Shown one piece after another: positions 57,180-64,000 of a stretch of DNA of 64,000 bases. The stretch spans positions 1,364,001 through 1,428,000 of the forward strand of contig CAWFDX010000004.1 of NCBI GenBank assembly GCA_963814645.1, written 5' to 3'. Positions within the stretch are counted from its first letter, which is position 1; each line of letters begins with the position of its first letter. The translations under genes and the position numbers were made by a program. Source of the stretch: RYN-230 sp963814645 (GTDB lineage: Bacteria; Actinomycetota; Actinomycetes; Streptosporangiales; Streptosporangiaceae). The notes below the pieces were generated by a model. That model did not search any database. It had not been told where the DNA came from and saw nothing but the letters and a program-made list of their open reading frames with translations.

Positions 57180-59969
57180 ATGGGGGTGCGTTTCGGCACA
57201 CCTGCTGCCCGCATGGCACCATCCCCGCCACCAGCCGGCCAGCGGCCGCCGCTGCTGGCCCGGCTGCGGGTCGGCACCAAGCTCATGCTGCTGGTCCTGC
57301 TGCCCGTCGGCGTGCTGATCGGGTTCATGACAATTACCGCGGTGAACGACTGGGACGCCGCGGCTGACCTGAAGCAGTTCCAGACCTCGACGCGGCAGAC
57401 CTTCGCCGTGGCCGATGTCGCGGAGCGGCTCGCCACGGAGCGCACCGCGGCGGTGCTGCTCCGGCTGCAGCCCACCCCGGCGCACCAGGCCGGGCTGGCC
57501 GCGGCGCAGCGCGGCGTGGACCGGGCACTGCACGAGGCCGGCCGGCAGGCCGGGCCGGTGAACCTGGCGGGCCGGCTCAGCGCGGCGTCCCGGCAGCTCG
57601 GCGCGCTCCGGCAGCAGGCCGTGGCCGGCTCGCTCAGCACCACGCAGATCTCCACGGATTACGACATCATCGTGACCGACCTGCTCACCGCGGCCGGTGA
57701 CCTCCTGGAAGGCGCGCCCACCCGGGACTCGGGCCAGGCCGCGGACGCGTACCTGGCTATCGTGCAGGCGGTCGAGGCCGCCCAGCGGGAACGGGCCGAC
57801 GTAGCCACGGTGCTGGCCACGCCCGGGCACGCCCAGCTGCTCGCGGCCGCCCAATGGCCGGCCCTGGAGAGCGCGGAGCTGGGCACGTTCCGCCGCACCG
57901 CGGCCGGCGGCCTGGCCGCCGGCCTGGCGGGCGTGCTGTTCTCGCCGGCCGGGCTTGCGGTGCAGCGGGTCCGATCCGGGTTCATGACCAGCCCGGATAC
58001 CGTGCACACACCGGTGGCGGTCTGGCTGGCCGCGTCCGGCACCCGGATCAACGGGCTGCTCGGGCTGGAACGGGGCGCGGCCGGCAGTCTGGCCCGCACC
58101 GCGGCCAGCGACCTGGCGGCGGCGCAGCGCGGCGGGATCCGCGACGCGGCGCTGTCTCTGGCCGTGCTGGTGCTGGTGGCCGCGCTCGCGCTCGCGCTGC
58201 GCCGGTCCATCACCAGGCCGCTCCGCGAAGTGTCCGCGGGTGCGCGCACACTGTCCAGCGGTGACCTGGACTTCGACGTCAGCTACACCGGCCGGGACGA
58301 GATCGGGGATGTGGCCGCGGCGTTCCGGGACCTGCGGGTCACCGTCGGGCGGCTGGCCGGCGAGATCCGCGCCACGACTACGGCTATCAGCGAGAACCGG
58401 CTGGATCACCGGGCCGACGTGGCGGCGTTCGAGGGGACCTGGGCTCAGCTGCTGACCGGCCTGAACGACACCACGGCCGCCTTCGCCCGGCAGCACGGCG
58501 GCCGCCAGCGGGCGGAACGCGAGCTGGCCGGCATCTTCAACCTGTCCCTGGACCTGCTCGGCATCGCCGGCACCGATGGCTACCTGAAGCGGGTGAACCC
58601 AGCCTTCGAGGAGACCCTCGGGTACACCAGCGAGGAACTGCTGGCCCGGCCGTATTCCGCGTTCGTGCACCCGAACGACCGGGCGGTGACGCTGGCCGCG
58701 CAGGACGTGCTGGCGTCCGGCAAAGACGTCGCCCGGTTCGAGAACCGGTACCTGCGCAAGGACGGCGCGGAATGCTGGCTGCAGTGGAACTCGCGGTCGG
58801 TGCCGGAGGAGGGCCTGATCTACGCCGCGGGCCGGGACGTCACGGCCAGCCGGCGCGCGCGCGAGGAGCAGGCCGCGCTGCGCCGGGTGGCCACGCTGGT
58901 GGCCCGCGGGGTCGCCCCGGCCGAGGTGTTCGAGGCGGTTGTCGCCGAGATGCGGCTCATCCTCGGCGCGGAGAACACCAGGCTGATGCGCTACGAGCAG
59001 GGCCGGTACGCCGTCGTGCTGGCCACCTCGCACGAGCCCGGCCTGGAAATTCCGGTGGGAGACCGGGTATCGCTGGCCGCCGAGAACGTCGCCGCCTGGG
59101 TGTGGCGCAGCGGGCGGCCGGTGCGGATGGAGCGGTTCGGGGACCAGCCGGGCAACATGGCCGACATGTTCATCCGGCTGGGCGTCCGGCTGGCCATTGG
59201 GGCGCCGATCGTCGTCGAGGGCCGGCTGTGGGGTGTCATCCTGTCCGCCTGGCGGCGGACCCATCCGGGAGCTGGCACCGAGGAGCGGATGGAGGAGTTC
59301 ACCGCGCTGGTCGCTACCGCGATATCCAACGCTCAGGCCCGCGCGGACCTGGCCGCCTCCCGGGCCCGGATCGTGGCCGCTAGCGACGAGACCAGGCGGC
59401 GGATCGAGCGGGATCTGCACGACGGGGCCCAGCAGCGGCTGGTCTCGCTCGGGCTCCAGCTGCGGGCCGCCCAGGACGCCGTGCCAGCCGGGCAGCACGC
59501 GGTCAGCCAGGAGCTGGCCGGGGTGGCCGGCGGGCTGGGCGAGGTGCTGGCCGAACTCCGCGAGCTGTCCCGGGGCATCCACCCGGCGATCCTCACCGAC
59601 GGCGGCCTGGCCCCGGCGCTCAAGGCGCTGGCCCGCCGCTCGCCGGTACCGGTCCGGCTCGACGTCAGCGCCTCCGGCCGGCTGCCGGAGCGGGTTGAGG
59701 TGGCGGCCTACTTCATCATCTCCGAGGCACTGGCCAATGTGGCCAAGCATGCCCGGGCCTCGATGGTGCAGGTCCGCGCGAGGATCCAGGACGGTGCCCT
59801 GGAGCTGCTGATCCGGGACGACGGCATCGGAGGCGCCGACCCGTCCCGTGGCTCCGGGCTGATCGGGCTGGCTGACCGGGCCGAGGCGCTGGGCGGGACG
59901 ATCGCCCTGTCCAGGCCGCCCGGCGCGGGCACGCAGATCACGGTCAGCCTGCCCACCCGCAGCGGCTGA
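57180..59969 (+). CDS. Multi-domain sensor histidine kinase (HisKA_3 type)
   Basis: A 929-residue membrane sensor kinase. Domains: transmembrane helix about 34-54 (LMLLVLLPVGVLIGFMTIT), an extracytoplasmic helical sensor resembling nitrate/nitrite-sensing domains (about 55-315), second helix 321-338, HAMP about 339-392 (ITRPLREVSAGARTLSSGDL), PAS about 450-570 (LLGIAGTDGYLKRVNPAFEE), GAF about 575-715, HisKA_3 with H747 (RRRIERDLHDGAQQRLVSLG), and HATPase_c (ISEALANVAKHA, GSGLIGLADRAEALGG). Divergent from the NarL-type regulator, its likely partner. Confidence 0.93.
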   Translation: MGVRFGTPAARMAPSPPPAGQRPPLLARLRVGTKLMLLVLLPVGVLIGFMTITAVNDWDAAADLKQFQTSTRQTFAVADVAERLATERTAAVLLRLQPTPAHQAGLAAAQRGVDRALHEAGRQAGPVNLAGRLSAASRQLGALRQQAVAGSLSTTQISTDYDIIVTDLLTAAGDLLEGAPTRDSGQAADAYLAIVQAVEAAQRERADVATVLATPGHAQLLAAAQWPALESAELGTFRRTAAGGLAAGLAGVLFSPAGLAVQRVRSGFMTSPDTVHTPVAVWLAASGTRINGLLGLERGAAGSLARTAASDLAAAQRGGIRDAALSLAVLVLVAALALALRRSITRPLREVSAGARTLSSGDLDFDVSYTGRDEIGDVAAAFRDLRVTVGRLAGEIRATTTAISENRLDHRADVAAFEGTWAQLLTGLNDTTAAFARQHGGRQRAERELAGIFNLSLDLLGIAGTDGYLKRVNPAFEETLGYTSEELLARPYSAFVHPNDRAVTLAAQDVLASGKDVARFENRYLRKDGAECWLQWNSRSVPEEGLIYAAGRDVTASRRAREEQAALRRVATLVARGVAPAEVFEAVVAEMRLILGAENTRLMRYEQGRYAVVLATSHEPGLEIPVGDRVSLAAENVAAWVWRSGRPVRMERFGDQPGNMADMFIRLGVRLAIGAPIVVEGRLWGVILSAWRRTHPGAGTEERMEEFTALVATAISNAQARADLAASRARIVAASDETRRRIERDLHDGAQQRLVSLGLQLRAAQDAVPAGQHAVSQELAGVAGGLGEVLAELRELSRGIHPAILTDGGLAPALKALARRSPVPVRLDVSASGRLPERVEVAAYFIISEALANVAKHARASMVQVRARIQDGALELLIRDDGIGGADPSRGSGLIGLADRAEALGGTIALSRPPGAGTQITVSLPTRSG

Positions 59970-59985
59970 ACTGGCGACCGGGCGG

Positions 59986-60717
59986 TCAGCCAGCCAGCAG
60001 GACCAGGATGCGCGCCCAGGCATCGTCGCGGGCCGCCTGGCTGAACGCCGGGGTATCCGGCCAGAAGAAGGCGTGTTCCGTGCCGGGGTAGACGACCATG
60101 TCATGATCGATGCCCGCAGCGGTCAGCGCGTCCTGGATCTGGCCGCGCTGGTCGGCGCCGATCAGGCTGTCGTCTGCGCCGACCAGGTAGAGCAGCCGCC
60201 CGGTGATGCCCGGGGTGAGCTCCAGCGTCGGGGTGGGCTGGCTCATCGGGATATCCGTGCTGGGCAGCCACCCGCCGTAAAGCACGGCGGTCCGGCTGAG
60301 CGGCAGCCGGCAGGCCGCGAGGTAGCTCAGGTGGCCACCCGCGCTGAAACCGATCATGGCGACATGCTCGATTCCCGGCACCGCGCGCAGCCAGGCGCTG
60401 GCCGCGGCCACATCGGCCAGCGCCTCCTCCCGGGTGAGCCGGTGCAGCAGGGCGAACCCCTCCTGCCGCCCGGCGTCGTCGCGCCCGAGCCAGTGCCCCG
60501 GCCGGGTGTCCCGGTGGTAGAACTCCGGCGCGATGGCCAGGTAACCCGCGGCGGCGCAGTCGTCGGCCACCCGGCGGATGTCCGGGTTGACCCCGAATAG
60601 CTCATGCGCCACGATCACCGCGACCGGAGCTGGCGGGCCCGCGGGACGGGCCAGGTAGGCCGGCAGTTCGGTGCCGTCCGCCACCGGGATCTGGATGGCT
60701 GTATCCGTCGATGTCAT
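59986..60717 (-). CDS. Dienelactone hydrolase family protein with serine nucleophile
   Basis: A 243-residue alpha/beta hydrolase of the dienelactone hydrolase type. IVAHELFGVNPDIRRVADDC contains the family glutamate (HE, about residue 39). The nucleophile elbow is MIGFSAGGHLSYLA with S125 where classic dienelactone hydrolases have Cys. The C-terminal His is in GTEHAFFWPD, preceded by LVGADDSLI for the acid. It is probably an esterase or lactonase. A second ATG at 60726 is possible. It is divergent from an XRE regulator across a perfect inverted repeat. Confidence 0.9.
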   Translation of the reverse strand: MTSTDTAIQIPVADGTELPAYLARPAGPPAPVAVIVAHELFGVNPDIRRVADDCAAAGYLAIAPEFYHRDTRPGHWLGRDDAGRQEGFALLHRLTREEALADVAAASAWLRAVPGIEHVAMIGFSAGGHLSYLAACRLPLSRTAVLYGGWLPSTDIPMSQPTPTLELTPGITGRLLYLVGADDSLIGADQRGQIQDALTAAGIDHDMVVYPGTEHAFFWPDTPAFSQAARDDAWARILVLLAG

Positions 60718-60737
60718 GCCTGCCATCCTGCGCCCGC

Positions 60738-60776
60738 CCAGTACCAGTAACCAGAGCAGCTGGTTACTGGTACTGG
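60738..60776. promoter_or_regulatory. Perfect 16-bp inverted repeat operator
   Basis: CCAGTACCAGTAACCA (60738-60753) and its exact complement (60761-60776) flank GAGCAGC. Each arm itself contains two direct CCAGTA hexamers. It fills most of the 60-bp gap between divergent genes and ends one base before the XRE start codon. Very likely the regulator's own operator. Confidence 0.8.
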
Positions 60777-60777
60777 C

Positions 60778-61596
60778 ATGAGTACCCTGGATGTCATGCC
60801 ACCTGGTGGGGACCCCAAGGAACTCGGGCAGCTGCTCCGGTCGCGGCGGGAACGGCTCCGGCCGGCCGACGTCGGGCTGCCGCCGGGCAGCCGCCGCCGC
60901 ACCGCGGGCCTGCGCCGCGAGGAAGTGGCCATGCTGGCCAGCCTGTCCACGACGTACTACACGTTCCTGGAGCAGGGTCGTCCGGTCCGGCCCTCGGCTC
61001 AGGTGCTGGACGCCCTGGCGGCCGCGCTGCGGATGTCCGCCGCCGAGCGGCGCTACCTGGAGGTGCTCGCGCACGGGCCGGACGGCGCCGGGGTGGCGGT
61101 CCCGGACGAGGCGCCGCCGGAGGTGCTCGCCCGGGCTGTCGCCGACCTGGTGCAGCGGCTGGACCCGTGCCCGGCGCTGGTCAAGGGCCGCCGCTGGGAC
61201 GTGCTGGCCGCCAACCAGGCCGCGCGGGAGCTGTTCACCGACTGGATGGCGCTGCCCCGCGGGGAGCGCAACCTGGTGCGCTGGATGTTCCTGTCCAGCC
61301 GGGCCCGTGAGGTGTACCTGGAGTGGACGGCGGAGGCCCGGGCCATGCTCGGCCGGTTCCGGCTCGCCGCGGCCCGCTATCCGGCCGATCCCGGTTTCCA
61401 GGACCTGATCACCGGGCTGCGCCGGGACAGCGCGGAGGTCCGGGACTGGTGGCCCCGGCGCGACGTGGCCGCGGTGGGCAGCGGGTCGAAAAAGCTGTGC
61501 CATCCACGGCTCGGGCCGGTGGAGTACACACACGTCGTGCTCCAGGTGGCCGACCAGCCCGAGCAGACCCTGGTCAGCTACGCGCCGTCGGGCTGA
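60778..61596 (+). CDS. XRE-family regulator with MmyB-like ligand domain
   Basis: A 272-residue regulator. The N-terminal HTH (about residues 15-80) reads LGQLLRSRRERLRPADVGLP, RRTAGLRREEVAMLASLSTT and YYTFLEQGR. The C-terminal MmyB-like domain begins VADLVQRLDPCPALVKGRRW and DVLAANQAARELF, and ends GPVEYTHVVLQVADQPEQTL. The operator ends at the base before its ATG, leaving no room for a ribosome site unless transcription starts upstream through the operator or the mRNA is leaderless. It probably represses the divergent hydrolase. Confidence 0.92.
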   Translation: MSTLDVMPPGGDPKELGQLLRSRRERLRPADVGLPPGSRRRTAGLRREEVAMLASLSTTYYTFLEQGRPVRPSAQVLDALAAALRMSAAERRYLEVLAHGPDGAGVAVPDEAPPEVLARAVADLVQRLDPCPALVKGRRWDVLAANQAARELFTDWMALPRGERNLVRWMFLSSRAREVYLEWTAEARAMLGRFRLAAARYPADPGFQDLITGLRRDSAEVRDWWPRRDVAAVGSGSKKLCHPRLGPVEYTHVVLQVADQPEQTLVSYAPSG

Positions 61597-64000
61597 TCAG
61601 GCTGGCTCTGGGTCGAACAGGCGGAGCCGGTGCGCGGCGGCCGCCGCCTCGCCGCGGCTGCTCACGCCCAGCTTGGCCAGGATGTTGGACACATGCACGC
61701 TGGCCGTCTTGGGCGCGATGAACAGCTCGGCGGCGATCTCCGCGTTCGACCGGCCCGCCGCCACCAGGCGCAGCACCTCGAACTCGCGCGCGGTCAGGCC
61801 CAGCCGGTCCGGGCTGGGCTGCCGCTCCGCCCGGCCCGCATCCAGGTCCAGCCGGGCATGCCGGGCCAGCGCCGCGCTCTCAGTGCTCAGCGGCCGGGCG
61901 CCGAGCTGGTCTGCCAGCTGGGCAGCGCGGCGCAGCCGCCGCGCTGCACCGTCCCGGTCGCCGGCCGCCAGCGCGGCCTCGGCGGCGCCCAGCAGCGCGG
62001 CCGCCGCCTGGTAGGGCTCGGCCAGCCGGTCCCAGACCGCGATCGCCGCGTCCCAGTGAGCCAGTGCGGAACCTCCTGGCCCGGTCCCGGTAACCGCGGT
62101 GAACGTCAGCCGCCAGGCCTGCTGCACCGGGCCCACCACGTCCATCTTGCCGGCCAGCTCGGCCAGCCGCCCGAGCAGCTCGGCCGCCTGCCGGGTGACG
62201 GCCCGGTCCCGTCCGGCCGGGCCCGCCGCGGTGCAGATACGGGCGCCGGTGGTGACCAGCGGCCAGGCGTACCGCCGGTCCCGGGCCAGGTCGAACTGGC
62301 CGTCCATAGCCGTGATCACATCCAGTGCCTGGGCCGTCCGGCCGTCGGCCGCGCAGACCTCGGCCTCCAGCTGCGCCTGCGGCAGGTAGTACTGGCCAGC
62401 CCGGTGGACCCGGTATGGGGAGCGGCTGAACGATTCCCGGGTGGCCTCGGCCACCGCCCGGGTGGCCTCGGCCACCGCCCGGGCGGTGGCCAGGTCACCG
62501 CGGCGCACCGCGATGCCGCCCGCCACGATGCGCAGCGCCAGCCGGTTGAGCCGCGGCGGGGACAGCGCCAGGGCGTGCTCGATGACCACGATGGCTTCAT
62601 CCCAGCGGCCGAGTGAGACGAGCGGCTCGGCCACGTTGATGGCCAGGAACGTGCCGGTGGTCCGGGCCAGCCCGTAATCTGCGGCGCTGGTGATGCCGTC
62701 CCTGGCCAGCTGCGCGGCCCGCTCGTGCTCGCCGATGCCCTCCAGCACGTGCGACTCGTTGATGGCCGCGTGCACCAGCGGGCGCAGCGCGCCGCTGCGC
62801 CCGGCCAGTGCCCGGGCCTCGCCAAACAGCCGCAGCGCCGCCTCGTCCCGGCCGTCGTTCGCCTCCATCATGGCCAGCTCGCACAGGGCACTGACCTGGG
62901 TCTCCGCGGCACCCGCCTGACGGGCCAGGGACAGCGCCTCGGTGGCGGCGAGCCGGGCCTGCGGGCTGTACGGATTGACCAGGTATCTGGCTTCGCTGAC
63001 CAGCACCCGGGCCCGCGCCGCGTCGTCCAGGCCGGCCGGCACCAGGGCCAGCGCGGCGCGCAGGTCAGGAGCGGGATCCAGCCGGCCAGAGTGCTTGCCC
63101 AGCATGGCCCGCGTCTCCAGCAGCAGCGCCGCCCGGGCCGGCTCGGCCGCCGGGTCGATCTCCTTCAGCGCGGCCGTGGCGAACGCGATGCCGCGCTCGT
63201 TCTCGTCGGCCTCGTCCGCCGCGGCGGTGGCCCGCTCCAGCACGACCAGGTGGCTGGCGCCGATCCGGTCGGCGGCATCCGGCACCCTGTCCCACAGTTC
63301 GAGGACCCGGGACAGCAGGGTGAGCTGCTCGGCGTGCGCCAGGGCATGCTCTGCCACGGCCGCCGCCTGCCACGCGCTGATCAGCGCCCAGGTGGTGTCG
63401 TGCGCGTAATACCAGTGGTGCGCCTCCTCGATCAGCCCGCGGCCCGGCGCCACCAGCGCTGGGCTGGAGCTGAGCACTTCGGCGAACCGGTTGTGCAGCC
63501 GGGTCCGCTCGCCGGGCAGCAGGTCGTCGTAGATCGCCTCGCGGATCAGCGCGTGCCGGAACGCGTAGCCGTGCTCGTCGGCTGTCAGCACATTGCCCGC
63601 CACCGCGGGCCGCAGGCCCCGGGCCAGATCCTCGCTGGTCAGCCCCGTCACCGCGGCCAGCAGGGCGTGCCCGGTCCGCTGCCCGCCCGCGCTGGCCGCG
63701 CCGAGCAGATCCTGGGTCTCCTCAGGCAGCCGCCGCACCGCGGCGAGCAGCAGATCGCGCAGCGACTCGGGCAGTTCGCTGCCCGGCCCGCCGTCCCGGC
63801 TCAGCAGTTCCTCGACGAACAGCGGGTTGCCTTCGCCGCGCCGGTATACCTCGTCCGCCAGCCACGGCTCCGGCTCCCGGCCGATGATCCCGGCCACCAG
63901 CTCATCGGCGTGCACCCGGCCCAGCCGGGGCAGCTGGATCCGCCGCACCCAGGGATGCCGGCTCAGCTCGGCGAGCAGCGGCCGCAGCGGATGGGTGCGG
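61597..64000 (-). CDS. LuxR-family (LAL-type) regulator, 5' part beyond the window
   Basis: The frame runs off the right edge (RTHPLRPLLAELSRHPWVRR at the edge), so the N-terminal ATPase with Walker motifs is not visible. What remains is the end of the AAA domain (DEVYRRGEGNPLFVEELL, LRDLLLAAVRRLPEETQDLL), a long TPR-like region, and the LuxR HTH LTAREFEVLRLVAAGRSNAE then IAAELFIAPKTASVHVSNIL. A 21-bp in-frame tandem duplication (62438-62479) encodes two copies of RAVAEAT. The target is unknown. Confidence 0.9.
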   Translation of the reverse strand, partial: RTHPLRPLLAELSRHPWVRRIQLPRLGRVHADELVAGIIGREPEPWLADEVYRRGEGNPLFVEELLSRDGGPGSELPESLRDLLLAAVRRLPEETQDLLGAASAGGQRTGHALLAAVTGLTSEDLARGLRPAVAGNVLTADEHGYAFRHALIREAIYDDLLPGERTRLHNRFAEVLSSSPALVAPGRGLIEEAHHWYYAHDTTWALISAWQAAAVAEHALAHAEQLTLLSRVLELWDRVPDAADRIGASHLVVLERATAAADEADENERGIAFATAALKEIDPAAEPARAALLLETRAMLGKHSGRLDPAPDLRAALALVPAGLDDAARARVLVSEARYLVNPYSPQARLAATEALSLARQAGAAETQVSALCELAMMEANDGRDEAALRLFGEARALAGRSGALRPLVHAAINESHVLEGIGEHERAAQLARDGITSAADYGLARTTGTFLAINVAEPLVSLGRWDEAIVVIEHALALSPPRLNRLALRIVAGGIAVRRGDLATARAVAEATRAVAEATRESFSRSPYRVHRAGQYYLPQAQLEAEVCAADGRTAQALDVITAMDGQFDLARDRRYAWPLVTTGARICTAAGPAGRDRAVTRQAAELLGRLAELAGKMDVVGPVQQAWRLTFTAVTGTGPGGSALAHWDAAIAVWDRLAEPYQAAAALLGAAEAALAAGDRDGAARRLRRAAQLADQLGARPLSTESAALARHARLDLDAGRAERQPSPDRLGLTAREFEVLRLVAAGRSNAEIAAELFIAPKTASVHVSNILAKLGVSSRGEAAAAAHRLRLFDPEPA

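Noticed and set aside
57162..60104. 980-codon open frame on the minus strand opposite the histidine kinase
   Set aside because: Low-complexity composition with no start signal or domain; the plus strand encodes an unmistakable sensor kinase.
1..64000. tRNA or rRNA genes, prophage or plasmid functions
   Set aside because: I looked for acceptor/T-arm patterns, rRNA-like conserved stretches, integrases, phage structural genes and partition genes and saw none; a covariance-model search would be decisive for tRNAs.

Overview
The window is high-GC DNA, roughly 70% G+C by eye, with strong G/C preference at third codon positions, many GTG starts and GGAGG-like ribosome binding sites. It encodes families typical of filamentous soil actinomycetes: DUF574 methyltransferase, DUF1707, DUF885, DUF899, SHOCT and GAP-family proteins, very large LuxR/LAL regulators and RsbW-like ATPases. 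I infer a Streptomyces/Streptosporangiales-type chromosome; the genus cannot be fixed from sequence alone. I saw no rRNA, tRNA, CRISPR array, prophage or complete biosynthetic cluster. One IS4-type element is present.

Layout. 0-5 kb: minus-strand metabolic genes (DUF885 peptidase-like protein, quinone oxidoreductase, transketolase). 4.8-10 kb: a frameshifted secreted glycosidase with a LacI-type operator on its start codon, an orphan small protein, and a DHA2 drug exporter with a very long Glu/Pro tail. 10-20 kb: small-molecule and redox genes (DUF899, APH-like kinase, aldo/keto reductase with a divergent TetR regulator, DUF1707, YbjQ, epimerase, carboxymuconolactone decarboxylase-like protein, DUF1348, GlgC) plus a gutted phosphatase pseudogene. 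20-31 kb: a vanadium haloperoxidase-like enzyme, a frameshifted PheRS-like ligase, an Asp/Glu racemase, a DUF574 methyltransferase, and two paralogous secreted cysteine-rich proteins flanking a lipoprotein, GTP cyclohydrolase I and a SufR-like regulator. 31-42 kb: a LAL regulator, a tiny acidic repeat protein, enoyl-CoA hydratase with a CoA transferase, an S15-type hydrolase, the IS4 element, a fused cyclase-family protein and a GCS2 ligase.

42.5-55 kb looks like an envelope and general-stress island: RsbW-like ATPase, CMD-like protein, SHOCT, HdeD, Na+/H+ antiporter, GAP protein, a decayed membrane gene, DUF1269, a MalT-like regulator, a 13x nonapeptide-repeat protein translationally coupled to an RDD protein, a zinc-finger/HTH/DUF3887 protein and a serine hydrolase. 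Its intergenic regions share two kinds of inverted repeat (TCATCC-N5-GGATGA, and CGAATCTCACC with nearby GGTGA), suggesting common control. 55-64 kb: SDR, a single-domain response regulator, a divergent NarL-type regulator/histidine kinase pair, a dienelactone hydrolase-like gene facing an XRE regulator across a perfect 16-bp inverted repeat, and a LuxR regulator cut by the window edge.

The most unusual global feature is a set of tandem duplications that each include a gene's stop codon and extend into the 3' flank (four clear cases, one degenerate). Pseudogenes are also frequent: four genes carry a single-base frame change, two of these also an internal deletion, and one regulator has lost its stop codon.
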